The translations under genes were made by a program, and so were the position numbers. A model generated the notes under the pieces. It saw nothing but the letters and a program-made list of their open reading frames with translations, made no database searches and was not told the DNA's origin. This document shows, piece after piece, positions 40,317-48,548 of a DNA stretch of 64,000 nucleotides; the first letter of the stretch is position 1, and the number at the start of each line of letters is the position of its first letter. Source of the stretch: Bacteroides mediterraneensis (GTDB taxonomy: Bacteria; Bacteroidota; Bacteroidia; Bacteroidales; Bacteroidaceae); assembly GCF_025993685.1 (NCBI RefSeq), contig NZ_DAJPEN010000001.1, positions 1,922,001 through 1,986,000 on the forward strand. The letters are read 5' to 3'.

Positions 40317-41756
40317 TCAAAGAATGGCCTTCACCGTTTCCAGCATGCCTTTCTCCTGAATGCTGTCAAGGTCTTTCTTCACGGCTTCCTTCAGCCCCGG
40401 AATCAGGTTCAGGTCTTCGCCCCAGATAGAAGTGGCCCCCAGTACACCTTCCGCAATCTTGGCCGTATCGCCCGTAGCCCACAGCTGTTTCAGCAAATCC
40501 ATGATTTCCGGTGCGTCGTTGGGGACAATTTCAGCCCCATCGGCACGTACACCTCCTTTATAGTAAGTGATGATGGCAGCCAGTCCCAGTACCAGTCCTT
40601 CGGGCAGTTTGCCCTTACGCTGCAAGTACGTTTTCAGTCCGGGCAGGTCACGTGTCTGGTATTTCGGGAAGGAATTCAGCATGATGGAAGTCACCTGATG
40701 GTCTACAAACGGATTGTTAAAGCGTTCCAGCACGTCTCGTGCAAATTTCTCCAGCTCCTCTTTCGGCAGGTTCAAAGTTTCCATCAATTCGTCGAACATC
40801 ACCTTATGGATGAACTTGCCGACCACCGGATGCTGGCAGGCATCGCGCACAATATTGATGCCGGAAAGGTATGCCACTGGAGAGAGTACGGTATGCGGAC
40901 CGTTCAGCAAGGTCACCTTCCGTTCATGGTACGGTGCTTCCGACGGTACGAACAGCACGTTCAGTCCGGCCTTGTCGGCAGGGAATTCGGCGGCAACTTC
41001 CTTCGGTGCCTCGATGACCCACAAATGGAAGATTTCGGCCTGTACCACCATGTTGTCGTCATATTGCAACTTTTCCTTGATGGCATCGATGTCCTTGCGC
41101 GGGAATCCCGGTACGATACGGTCGACCAGCGTGGCATATACACCGCAAGCCTTTTCAAACCAGTTTTTGAAGCCGTCGCCAAGATTCCAAAGTTCGATGT
41201 ACTGGTAGATGGTTTCCTTCAGCTTGTGCCCGTTCAGGAAAATCAGTTCACACGGGAAGATAATCAGCCCTTTCGACATATCGCCCTGGAAGGTCTGATA
41301 GCGATGATACAAAAGCTGTGTCAGTTTTCCGGGATAGGATGAAGCCGGCGCATCGTCCAGCTTGCAGGAAGGGTCGAAGGCAATGCCCGCTTCCGTCGTA
41401 TTGGAAATCACGAAACGCATCTCGGGTTGTTCGGCCAGTCTCAGGAAATCCTGGAACTGGTGGTAAGGATTCAGGGCACGGCTGATGACGTCAATCATCG
41501 TCAGGCTGTTCACAGACTCTCCTTTTTCCAGTCCCTGCAGGTTGACATGGTACAGGCAATCCTGAGCGTTCAGCTTGTCAATCATTCCCTTTTCGATGGG
41601 CTGTACCACTACCACGCTGCTGTTGAAGTCGGCCTTTTCGTTCATGTTGTAAATAATCCAGTCCACAAATGCACGGAGGAAATTCCCTTCACCAAACTGG
41701 ATGATTCTTTCCGGACGGACCGTCTTATGGGCGGTCTCTTTGTTCAATGCTTTCAT
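40317..41756 (-). CDS. uxaB: Tagaturonate reductase (altronate oxidoreductase)
   Basis: The 479-residue NAD-dependent enzyme interconverts D-tagaturonate and D-altronate in galacturonate breakdown. It belongs to the mannitol dehydrogenase family: an N-terminal Rossmann part opens with RIIQFGEGNFLRAFVDWIIY. The catalytic region includes LLNGPHTVLSPVAYLSGI and the active-site-like KVMFDELMETLNLP helix. It is divergently transcribed from uxaC across 298 bp, so both hexuronate genes could be controlled from one intergenic region. Fructuronate reductase (UxuB) is a possible alternative, but length and the HTVL/YLSG motifs fit UxaB better. Confidence 0.9.
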   Translation of the reverse strand: MKALNKETAHKTVRPERIIQFGEGNFLRAFVDWIIYNMNEKADFNSSVVVVQPIEKGMIDKLNAQDCLYHVNLQGLEKGESVNSLTMIDVISRALNPYHQFQDFLRLAEQPEMRFVISNTTEAGIAFDPSCKLDDAPASSYPGKLTQLLYHRYQTFQGDMSKGLIIFPCELIFLNGHKLKETIYQYIELWNLGDGFKNWFEKACGVYATLVDRIVPGFPRKDIDAIKEKLQYDDNMVVQAEIFHLWVIEAPKEVAAEFPADKAGLNVLFVPSEAPYHERKVTLLNGPHTVLSPVAYLSGINIVRDACQHPVVGKFIHKVMFDELMETLNLPKEELEKFARDVLERFNNPFVDHQVTSIMLNSFPKYQTRDLPGLKTYLQRKGKLPEGLVLGLAAIITYYKGGVRADGAEIVPNDAPEIMDLLKQLWATGDTAKIAEGVLGATSIWGEDLNLIPGLKEAVKKDLDSIQEKGMLETVKAIL

Positions 41757-41903
41757 ACTATATCTTTAATTCACAAAATTGTTTCTTTTTGGCTCATTCA
41801 CGAAAGGGGTAGGTACACGGCTGGAAAAGACATTCCTATAAACATCTATTTTTCAATTAATTAGATTTTCCTCGGCAACATTAAATTTCATAAATGAGTG
41901 TTG

Positions 41904-41933
41904 CAAAGGTAATAAATATTTTGTTATTCCAAA
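41904..41933 (-). promoter_or_regulatory. Promoter of uxaB
   Basis: On the minus strand TTTG at 41930-41933, 18 nt, and TACCTTTG at 41904-41911. The predicted leader is about 140 nt. This promoter overlaps that of uxaC on the other strand. Confidence 0.55.
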
Positions 41934-41950
41934 GAAAATTTCTACTTTCG
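41920..41950 (+). promoter_or_regulatory. Promoter of uxaC
   Basis: TTTG at 41920-41923, 19 nt, and TACTTTCG at 41943-41950 (one mismatch to TAnnTTTG). The start would be near 41957, with a leader of about 98 nt. Confidence 0.55.
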
Positions 41951-41978
41951 TGTTCGATAACGGAAGGGCAATCGATAT

Positions 41979-41998
41979 TTTATGTTGCCCAACATAAA
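41979..41998. promoter_or_regulatory. Perfect 20-bp operator-like palindrome in the uxaC leader
   Basis: TTTATGTTG and CAACATAAA flank a CC centre. The site begins about 22 bp after the predicted uxaC start. Related half sites CAACATT (near 41877) and GTGTTG (near 41898) lie inside the uxaB leader. This is the expected shape of a site for a dimeric sugar-acid repressor; the regulator is not in this window. Confidence 0.5.
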
Positions 41999-42054
41999 TA
42001 AATTGTAACCTGCCGATTAAATACAACCCTACAAACATTAAAAACACATTCGTC

Positions 42055-43458
42055 ATGAAGAAATTTATGGATGAAAACTTCCTGTTGCAGACTGAAACCG
42101 CGCAGGAACTATATCACAACCATGCGGCTAAGATGCCTATCATCGACTACCACTGTCACCTGAGTCCGAAAATGGTGGCCGACGATTACCAGTTCAAGTC
42201 TATCACCGAAATCTGGCTGGGAGGTGACCACTATAAATGGCGTGCCATGCGAAGCAACGGTGTGGCTGAACGTTATTGCACCGGCGATGCCTCCGACTGG
42301 GAAAAGTTCGAAAAATGGGCAGAGACCGTTCCCTACACGCTCCGTAACCCATTGTACCACTGGACGCACCTGGAACTGAAAACAGCTTTTGGCATCGACA
42401 AGATTCTGAATCCGTCTACCGCCCGCGAAATCTTTGACGAATGCAATGCCAAACTGGCTACTCCGGAATATTCCGCCCGCAACCTGATGCGCCGTTACCA
42501 TGTGGAAACGGTATGTACTACCGACGACCCGGTGGATTCACTGGAATACCACATCGCTACCCGTGAAAGCGGCTTTGAAATCAAGATGCTGCCCACTTGG
42601 CGTCCGGACAAGGCCATGGCTGTGGAAGTACCTGCCGATTTCCGTGTCTACGTGGAAAAACTGAGCGAAGTGAGCGGCGTCAGCATCTCCAGCTTCGATG
42701 ACATGGTAGAGGCCCTGCGCAAGCGTCATGCCTTCTTCGCCGCACAAGGCTGCAAGCTGTCCGACCACGGTATCGAAGAGTTCTACGCGGAAGACTATAC
42801 GGATGCCGAAATCCGCACCATCTTTAACAAGGTATATGGTGGTACCCCGCTGACCCACGAAGAAATCCTGAAGTTCAAGTCGGCCATGCTGGTGGTATTC
42901 GGTGAGATGGACTGGGAAACCGGCTGGACACAACAGTACCACTACGGAGCCATCCGCAACAACAACACAAAGATGTTCAAGCTGATTGGTCCCGACACAG
43001 GTTTCGACTCCATCGGCGAATTCAACACTGCCAAGTCCATGTCGAAATTCCTCGACCGCCTGAACACGGAAGGCAAACTTACCAAGACCATCCTCTACAA
43101 CCTGAACCCTTGTGCCAACGAAGTGATTGCCACCATGCTGGGCAACTTCCAGGACGGCACGATACCGGGCAAGATTCAGTTCGGTTCGGGCTGGTGGTTC
43201 CTCGATCAGAAAGACGGCATGGAGAAACAGATGAACGCACTTTCCCTGCTGGGGCTGTTGAGCCGCTTTGTGGGCATGCTCACCGACTCCCGTTCATTCC
43301 TCTCCTATCCGCGTCATGAATATTTCCGCCGTACACTCTGCAACCTGCTGGGCAAGGACGTGGAAAACGGTGAAATTCCGGTCAGCGAAATGCCGCGCGT
43401 ACAGCAGATGGTGGAAGACATCAGCTACTACAACGCCAAGAACTTCTTCCAGTTCTGA
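42055..43458 (+). CDS. uxaC: Glucuronate/galacturonate isomerase
   Basis: The 467-residue protein of the amidohydrolase-related UxaC family isomerises D-glucuronate to D-fructuronate and D-galacturonate to D-tagaturonate. It starts MKKFMDENFLLQTETAQELY and has the metal motif IIDYHCHLSPKMVADD (about residue 30). The conserved VCTTDDPVDSLEYH lies near 155, and the closing SYPRHEYFRRTLCNLLG near 420. Its product tagaturonate is the substrate of the divergently encoded UxaB. A terminator hairpin follows 38 nt after the stop. Confidence 0.95.
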   Translation: MKKFMDENFLLQTETAQELYHNHAAKMPIIDYHCHLSPKMVADDYQFKSITEIWLGGDHYKWRAMRSNGVAERYCTGDASDWEKFEKWAETVPYTLRNPLYHWTHLELKTAFGIDKILNPSTAREIFDECNAKLATPEYSARNLMRRYHVETVCTTDDPVDSLEYHIATRESGFEIKMLPTWRPDKAMAVEVPADFRVYVEKLSEVSGVSISSFDDMVEALRKRHAFFAAQGCKLSDHGIEEFYAEDYTDAEIRTIFNKVYGGTPLTHEEILKFKSAMLVVFGEMDWETGWTQQYHYGAIRNNNTKMFKLIGPDTGFDSIGEFNTAKSMSKFLDRLNTEGKLTKTILYNLNPCANEVIATMLGNFQDGTIPGKIQFGSGWWFLDQKDGMEKQMNALSLLGLLSRFVGMLTDSRSFLSYPRHEYFRRTLCNLLGKDVENGEIPVSEMPRVQQMVEDISYYNAKNFFQF

Positions 43459-43496
43459 CCAATCACAAGCTGAAAAAACATACTATAATCCATTTC

Positions 43497-43522
43497 AAGG
43501 CCGTTCCTTTCGGGACGGCCTT
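43497..43522 (+). terminator. Terminator of uxaC
   Basis: An 11-bp stem (43497-43507 and 43512-43522, one G-U pair) closes a TTTC tetraloop and is followed by TT-rich sequence. The -33 box of the next promoter begins 2 nt later. Confidence 0.75.
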
Positions 43523-43523
43523 A

Positions 43524-43554
43524 TTTGATTTCTGCCTTTTTTTCTGTATCTTTG
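43524..43554 (+). promoter_or_regulatory. Consensus promoter of the MBL-fold gene
   Basis: TTTG at 43524-43527, exactly 19 nt, and TATCTTTG at 43547-43554. The ATG at 43582 is 27 nt after the element, which sets the start of the gene. Confidence 0.7.
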
Positions 43555-43581
43555 CGTTCCTTTAGCAAAAAAGAAAAAGAG

Positions 43582-44388
43582 ATGAAAGTACAGTTCATGA
43601 GTCTGGCAAGCGGAAGCAGCGGCAATTGCTACTACCTGGCTACCGACCACACCGCCATATTGATTGATGCCGGCATTGGCATCCGCACCATCAAAAAAGT
43701 GTTCAAAGACCGTATGCTAAACCTGGAAGGCATACAAGGCGTACTCGTCACCCACGACCATGCCGACCACATCAAAGCGGTCGGCCACCTGGGAGAACGG
43801 CACGGACTTCCGGTCTACACTACCCACGAAATACATGAGGGCATGCGCCACAGCTACTGCATGACCGAACGGCTGAGTCCGGAACGCATGCATTTCATCC
43901 GGAAAGAAGAAAGCTTCACACTGGGCGATTTCCACATCACCTGCTTCGAGGTGCCCCACGACGGTACCGACAATGTGGGCTACTGCATCACGGCCGGCGA
44001 CAAGACCTTCTCTTTCCTGACCGACATCGGACACATCACCCCCACGGCGGCACGCTACATCCAGCAGAGCAACTACCTGATTATGGAAGCCAATTACGAC
44101 GACACCATGCTGAAGATGGGGCCTTACCCCCAGCACCTGAAGGAACGCATTGCCGGATCCAACGGACACATGAGCAACCACGAAATGGCCGACTACCTGA
44201 GCAAGCATTTCCCCAAAGGACTGAAATACCTGTGGCTCTGCCACCTGAGCAAGGACAACAATCATCCGGAGCTGGCCTTCAAGACCGTAGAGCTGGCCTT
44301 CCGTCAGGAAAATATTCTGGTAGGCAAAGACGTGGAAGTCATCCCGTTGAGACGTACCAGCCCTTCCGAGATGTATGTCTTTGAATAG
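43582..44388 (+). CDS. MBL-fold metallo-hydrolase (YycJ/WalJ-like)
   Basis: The 268-residue protein begins MKVQFMSLASGSSGNCYYLA, the usual opening of the YycJ/WalJ group. The metal-binding HxHxDH motif is VLVTHDHADHIKAVGHLGER near residue 58. Further metal ligands are likely in FEVPHDGTDNVGYCI, FLTDIGHIT and WLCHLSKDNNHPE. It has no signal peptide. WalJ proteins have been linked to cell-wall and DNA-replication coordination in Firmicutes and to 5' exonuclease-like activity; the role in Bacteroidales is unknown. It is monocistronic, between a consensus promoter and a strong terminator. Confidence 0.9.
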   Translation: MKVQFMSLASGSSGNCYYLATDHTAILIDAGIGIRTIKKVFKDRMLNLEGIQGVLVTHDHADHIKAVGHLGERHGLPVYTTHEIHEGMRHSYCMTERLSPERMHFIRKEESFTLGDFHITCFEVPHDGTDNVGYCITAGDKTFSFLTDIGHITPTAARYIQQSNYLIMEANYDDTMLKMGPYPQHLKERIAGSNGHMSNHEMADYLSKHFPKGLKYLWLCHLSKDNNHPELAFKTVELAFRQENILVGKDVEVIPLRRTSPSEMYVFE

Positions 44389-44414
44389 CAGTTTTCCAAA
44401 GATACCGACAGAAA

Positions 44415-44465
44415 AAACGAGATGCGCCCTCTTTCCCGAAGCAGGAAGAAGGGCGCATCTCGTTT
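44415..44465. terminator. Bidirectional terminator (MBL gene and DUF4293 gene)
   Basis: A perfect 16-bp inverted repeat (44415-44430 and 44450-44465) has a GC-rich core GATGCGCCCT and A/T runs at both feet. It lies between convergent genes and should stop both. Confidence 0.9.
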
Positions 44466-44487
44466 CAAATATATCGCCACGCCTGTA

Positions 44488-44943
44488 TCAGCGCAGTCTT
44501 TCGTAAGCCTTTACCAGCATCTCGTCCTTGCCGATGGCACGGATGGCCAGCCAGTTCAGAATGATGCTCACCAGCGGCAGGCAGACCGTCCACGAAGGCA
44601 TGAAACTGTAGTCATCGAAAGCCTTGTCCGGATTCACCACAAAATAAGTCAGCACCAGATAATACCCCACCAATACGATGGTGTTGAAAATCGTGAGACG
44701 GATTTGCAGCATCCGCTTCCGGTACAAGAAAATCGTCACCAGCGCCACTACGGCCACCACCGTCAGCACGGCGAACAACGCCCACGGCGTATAGTTCACA
44801 TTGCCGTCCGGAAGCATGTAGGAAAGGTTTGTCATTTCACAAATATTCTTGTCTGTATAGAAACTTCCTACGGAAGCAGACATCATCACCACCATCAGGA
44901 TGGCTACTATCAGCAAATAAACTGTCTGTATTCTCTGTATCAT
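44488..44943 (-). CDS. DUF4293 membrane protein
   Basis: The 151-residue protein matches DUF4293. It opens MIQRIQTVYLLIVAILMVVM, has four membrane helices (about 5-25, 45-68, 75-100, 108-130) and ends with a short tail with LVKAYERLR. Function is unknown. It lies downstream of bamD and rpoZ on the same strand, but a hairpin between rpoZ and this gene suggests that part of the transcription ends before it. Confidence 0.85.
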   Translation of the reverse strand: MIQRIQTVYLLIVAILMVVMMSASVGSFYTDKNICEMTNLSYMLPDGNVNYTPWALFAVLTVVAVVALVTIFLYRKRMLQIRLTIFNTIVLVGYYLVLTYFVVNPDKAFDDYSFMPSWTVCLPLVSIILNWLAIRAIGKDEMLVKAYERLR

Positions 44944-44979
44944 AATTCAATCGTCAAAAAAGAGGTTCTCAAAAATAAA

Positions 44980-45026
44980 TGTCATTCTGAGGGCGACGGT
45001 TCCTGCCGGATGCGCTCAGAATGACA
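44980..45026 (-). terminator. REP-like inverted repeat after rpoZ
   Basis: TGTCATTCTGAG (44980-44991) and CTCAGAATGACA (45015-45026) form a perfect 12-bp stem with a 23-nt GC-rich loop. On the minus strand it is followed by TTTATTTTT, so it can end the bamD-rpoZ transcript. The CATTCTGAG sequence is of the kind found dispersed in many bacterial genomes. Confidence 0.65.
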
Positions 45027-45032
45027 AGCCCA

Positions 45033-45048
45033 AATGCGCGTGCGCATT
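45033..45048. repeat. Solitary 16-bp palindrome similar in shape to the array units
   Basis: AATGCGC, GT, GCGCATT is a perfect 7+2+7 palindrome, the same geometry as the array units (7+2+7, core AAACGCA, CT, TGCGTTT) but different in sequence. It lies just after the rpoZ stop codon. A link to the arrays is not shown. Confidence 0.3.
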
Positions 45049-45071
45049 CAATCAATTCGTTCCAATAAGGA

Positions 45072-45407
45072 TTACTGCAATTTTTCTTTTTCCTTTGCAG
45101 GGTTTCTATAGTAAACCTTTCCTTCGATGTACTCCTGCGTGGCAATCAATGTCGGTTTCGGGAGTTTTTCGTAATAGCGAGAGATTTCAATCTGCTCTCT
45201 GTTTTCAAACACCTCTTCCAGATTATCGTTGTAAGAAGCAAACTCCTGTAATTTCTTGGAGAGGTCATTCTTCATCTCTGCAGCAATCTGGTTGGCACGT
45301 TTGCCGATGATAGCTACTGTTTCATAGATATTGCCTGTGTCCTCACAGAGTTCCATCAAATTACGAGTAACGGTAGTTGTAGGAGCGTTTGTCTTTTTGT
45401 AATCCAT
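45072..45407 (-). CDS. rpoZ: RNA polymerase omega subunit
   Basis: The 111-residue protein fits the Bacteroidales omega subunit: APTTTVTRNLMELCEDTGNI, then YETVAIIGKRANQIAAEMK, the conserved omega core, and a C-terminal extension with KPTLIATQEYIEGKVYYRNP. Omega aids RNA polymerase assembly. It is 29 nt after bamD on the same strand and likely shares its promoter. Confidence 0.9.
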   Translation of the reverse strand: MDYKKTNAPTTTVTRNLMELCEDTGNIYETVAIIGKRANQIAAEMKNDLSKKLQEFASYNDNLEEVFENREQIEISRYYEKLPKPTLIATQEYIEGKVYYRNPAKEKEKLQ

Positions 45408-45436
45408 AATTCCTTATTTATAATTATAAACGTTTA

Positions 45437-46276
45437 TTATTCATCTTCATCCGTGGAAACATACTTGCTGACATCGGCATAAATAGTCTCCACCTCCTTC
45501 ATATATTTACTTTCCGGAAATTCATTCTTGAACGCATAATATTCGTCCACAGTCTCGCGCATACGGTCTTCCCGTTTTTCGAGCACACTCTCCTTGGCCA
45601 TGTGATATTTGGCACGGAGAATCAGGATAGAAAGGTCTTCCCGCATCTTTGTGTAAGGATATTCCTTCAACACGTTCTGCGCCGTCACAATAGCCGCCAG
45701 ATAGTTGTTACCCGTACTGCTGTACACCGCATTTCCGGAATAAGAACCCAAATCGTAATACAGTTTCGCAGAAAGATATTCCTTCTCTACCAGCTTATCC
45801 TGCAATTCAAAAATCATATTCTGAGCCAGTTCCTTCCGGTCGCTCGTCGGGAAGTACTCCAGAAACATCTGCAATTCCTGAATAGCCTTGTAAGTGCTGC
45901 TCTGGTCCAGACGAGGTTCCGGCGTGTCAAGATACAGCGCCTTTCCGCTGAAGAAACGCGCCAGTTCCGTATAAGTACCGCGCGGATAAGTCGTGTAGTA
46001 AGTATTAAAATAATGTGAAGCCGTCACATAGTCCCCCTGATTATAATAAGTCATCGCAAGCATATACAAAGACTCTTCTCCGTTGGACGTACCTTTCAGG
46101 ATAGGAATCAGCTCTTCCAGAATGGTAGCCGCACGCGAATTCTGTCCCTTGGCAAAATAACTCTTTGCCGCTTCGTATTTGTATTCGTAGTCAGTGCTTT
46201 TCAGCACCTTATTATACTCTCCGCAGGAAGATAAGATTCCGGCAGAAAGGAGGGCCATTGCAATGTATTTCTTCAT
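45437..46276 (-). CDS. bamD: Outer membrane assembly lipoprotein BamD
   Basis: From ATG 46276 (MKKYIAMALLSAGILSSCGE) this is 279 residues with the lipobox Cys at residue 18. The mature part is made of TPR-like helices: AAKSYFAKGQNSRAATILEE, SLYMLAMTYYNQGDYVTASHYF and the conserved FLEYFPTSDRKELAQNMI. BamD is the essential lipoprotein of the BAM complex that inserts outer membrane barrels. A TAnnTTTG match at 46296-46303 lies 20 nt upstream and favours this start over the ATG three codons earlier. It is co-directional with rpoZ. Confidence 0.92.
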   Translation of the reverse strand: MKKYIAMALLSAGILSSCGEYNKVLKSTDYEYKYEAAKSYFAKGQNSRAATILEELIPILKGTSNGEESLYMLAMTYYNQGDYVTASHYFNTYYTTYPRGTYTELARFFSGKALYLDTPEPRLDQSSTYKAIQELQMFLEYFPTSDRKELAQNMIFELQDKLVEKEYLSAKLYYDLGSYSGNAVYSSTGNNYLAAIVTAQNVLKEYPYTKMREDLSILILRAKYHMAKESVLEKREDRMRETVDEYYAFKNEFPESKYMKEVETIYADVSKYVSTDEDE

Positions 46277-46295
46277 ATTTATCAAGATAGTTGCG

Positions 46296-46303
46296 CAAAA
46301 TTA
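46296..46303 (-). promoter_or_regulatory. Promoter -7 element of bamD-rpoZ
   Basis: On the minus strand TAATTTTG matches TAnnTTTG. A GTTGG at about 46323-46327 occupies the -33 place, close to TTTG but not exact. Confidence 0.45.
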
Positions 46304-46343
46304 CTCTTTTCCAGCGAATAATCCAACTCCAAGGCGTTTTTTA

Positions 46344-46399
46344 ATGTAATTTTTCAGGACGGGCAAAGGGATGTATAAAATAATATGTAATTTTACATC
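46344..46399. promoter_or_regulatory. Repeated ATGTAATTTT motifs and palindrome upstream of uvrB
   Basis: ATGTAATTTT occurs at 46344-46353 and 46384-46393, 40 bp apart. The second copy is part of the perfect palindrome ATGTAA, TT, TTACAT (46384-46397). A wider GGATGTA/TACATCC pair (46369-46375, 46393-46399) encloses it. The position, 30-80 nt ahead of uvrB and beside the bamD promoter, suits an operator, perhaps for DNA damage control; no known SOS box is claimed. Confidence 0.35.
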
Positions 46400-46426
46400 C
46401 GTTTTCAATTAGCTATTCCTGTTTTC

Positions 46427-48466
46427 ATGAATTTCGAACTGATATCCGACTACCAGCCCACCGGCGACCAGCCGGAAGCCATCGCCCAGCTGACCGAAGG
46501 CGTCAAACAGCACGTGCCTGCACAGACTCTGCTGGGAGTCACCGGGTCTGGAAAGACCTTCACCATTGCGAATGTCATCAAGAACGTCAACAAACCGACC
46601 CTGATTCTGAGCCACAACAAGACGCTGGCGGCACAGCTCTACGGCGAGTTCAAGAACTTCTTCCCGCACAATGCCGTGGAATATTACGTGTCTTATTACG
46701 ATTATTACCAGCCGGAGGCATACATCCCTTCGACCGACACCTATATAGAAAAGGATCTGGCCATCAACGAGGAAATCGACAAGCTGCGGCTGGCGGCCAC
46801 TTCTGCCCTGCTTTCGGGACGGAAGGATGTCATTGTGGTGTCGTCCGTGTCGTGCATCTACGGTATGGGAAACCCGGCAGATTTCTACAACAACGTCATT
46901 GACATCAAGAAGGGGAAACTGTTGGACCGCAACGTGTTCCTGCGCCGGCTGGTGGACAGTCTGTACGTGCGCAACGACATCGAACTGAACCGCGGAAACT
47001 TCCGGGTGAAGGGGGATACGGTGGACATCTCACTGGCCTATACCGACAGTGTACTCCGGGTGATGTTCTGGGACGACGAGATAGACGGCATCGAGGAGAT
47101 AGACCCCATTTCGGGCCATCGCCTCGGCACGTTCGACGAATACAAGATTTATCCGGCCAACCTCTTCATGACGACCAAGGAGAGCACGCTCCGGGCCATC
47201 CACCAGATTGAAGATGACCTGACAAAACAGGTGGCCCACTTTGAGGAAATAGGAAAACCCTACGAAGCCAAGCGCCTGTATGAACGGGTGACGTACGACA
47301 TGGAGATGCTGCGCGAACTGGGACATTGCTCGGGCATCGAGAACTACTCACGCTACTTTGACGGACGCGAACCGGGCACCCGCCCTTACTGCCTGCTCGA
47401 CTTCTTTCCGGAGGATTTCCTGATTGTCATCGACGAAAGCCACGTCAGCGTGCCACAGATACGGGCCATGTATGGCGGCGACCGGGCCCGCAAGACGAAC
47501 CTGGTGGAATACGGATTCCGTCTGCCGGCAGCCATGGACAACCGTCCGCTTACGTTCGAGGAATTCCAGCAGATGGCCAAGCAGGTGATTTATGTGAGTG
47601 CGACCCCGGCAGAGTACGAACTGCAACAGAGTGAGGGCATCGTGGTGGAACAGGTAATCCGTCCCACCGGACTGCTGGACCCGGTCATCGAGGTACGCCC
47701 CAGCCTGAACCAGATAGACGACCTGATGGAGGAAATACAGCAGCGCATCGAAAAGGAGGAACGTGTGCTGGTCACCACCCTGACCAAGCGCATGGCAGAG
47801 GAACTGACGGAATACCTGCTCAACAACGGCATCCGCTGTGCCTATATCCACAGCGACGTGGACACGCTGGAGCGCATCAAAATCATGGACGACCTGCGGC
47901 AGGGTATCTACGACGTGCTGGTAGGTGTGAACCTGCTGCGTGAGGGACTCGACCTGCCGGAAGTGTCGCTGGTGGCCATTCTGGATGCCGACAAGGAAGG
48001 TTTCCTGCGGTCGCACCGCTCGCTCACCCAGACGGCCGGACGTGCCGCCCGCAACGTGAACGGAAAAGTCATCATGTATGCCGACCATATCACGGACAGC
48101 ATGCGGCAGACCATCGACGAGACCAACCGCCGGCGGGAAAAACAGCTGGCCTACAACGAGGCCCACGGCATCACGCCGAAACAGATTACGCGCTCGCGCA
48201 ACAACGCCCTGCTCGATATCGAACGGTCTTCTTCCGCGACAGAAAGCAAGCCGAAGGCTCCCAAGGCTTATACCGAAACGGAGGCCCAGCTGCATGCAGC
48301 AGCCGACCCCGTGGTACAGTATATGACGAAAGACCAGTTGCAGAAAAGCATCGACCGCACCCGCAAGCTCATGCAGGAAGCGGCCAAGAAACTGGACTTC
48401 ATCGAAGCGGCACAATACCGCGACGAGTTGCTCCGCATGGAGGAACTTTTGAAAGAAAAATCCTGA
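46427..48466 (+). CDS. uvrB: Excinuclease ABC subunit B
   Basis: The 679-residue helicase-like protein verifies DNA damage in nucleotide excision repair. Walker A is LLGVTGSGKTFTIANV near residue 37. The beta-hairpin that inserts between strands is YYVSYYDYYQPEAYIPSTDT near 90. The DEAD-like motif is FLIVIDESHVSVPQ, motif VI is QTAGRAARN, and the C-terminal UVR domain (about 625-660, with LMQEAAKKLDFIEAAQYRDE) binds UvrC. The length matches the family. It is monocistronic and divergent from bamD. Confidence 0.97.
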   Translation: MNFELISDYQPTGDQPEAIAQLTEGVKQHVPAQTLLGVTGSGKTFTIANVIKNVNKPTLILSHNKTLAAQLYGEFKNFFPHNAVEYYVSYYDYYQPEAYIPSTDTYIEKDLAINEEIDKLRLAATSALLSGRKDVIVVSSVSCIYGMGNPADFYNNVIDIKKGKLLDRNVFLRRLVDSLYVRNDIELNRGNFRVKGDTVDISLAYTDSVLRVMFWDDEIDGIEEIDPISGHRLGTFDEYKIYPANLFMTTKESTLRAIHQIEDDLTKQVAHFEEIGKPYEAKRLYERVTYDMEMLRELGHCSGIENYSRYFDGREPGTRPYCLLDFFPEDFLIVIDESHVSVPQIRAMYGGDRARKTNLVEYGFRLPAAMDNRPLTFEEFQQMAKQVIYVSATPAEYELQQSEGIVVEQVIRPTGLLDPVIEVRPSLNQIDDLMEEIQQRIEKEERVLVTTLTKRMAEELTEYLLNNGIRCAYIHSDVDTLERIKIMDDLRQGIYDVLVGVNLLREGLDLPEVSLVAILDADKEGFLRSHRSLTQTAGRAARNVNGKVIMYADHITDSMRQTIDETNRRREKQLAYNEAHGITPKQITRSRNNALLDIERSSSATESKPKAPKAYTETEAQLHAAADPVVQYMTKDQLQKSIDRTRKLMQEAAKKLDFIEAAQYRDELLRMEELLKEKS

Positions 48467-48515
48467 CTCTACATTCATTTCTGTCACATTTTTATGTGTT
48501 TTGATTTATTATTCA

Positions 48516-48523
48516 TACTTTTG
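48516..48523 (+). promoter_or_regulatory. Promoter -7 element of the AGCS symporter gene
   Basis: TACTTTTG matches TAnnTTTG, 25 nt before the ATG at 48549. A TTATG is at the -33 place, a weak match. Confidence 0.45.
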
Positions 48524-48548
48524 CAAACAAAATCAAGACAAACAGAAA

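Noticed and set aside
44980..45026. Insertion sequence end or mobile repeat at the CATTCTGAG element
   Set aside because: No transposase, no target duplication; a hairpin with a following T-rich run is enough to explain it as a terminator.
47348..48487. 379-codon minus-strand frame opposite uvrB
   Set aside because: Antisense to conserved UvrB helicase motifs.
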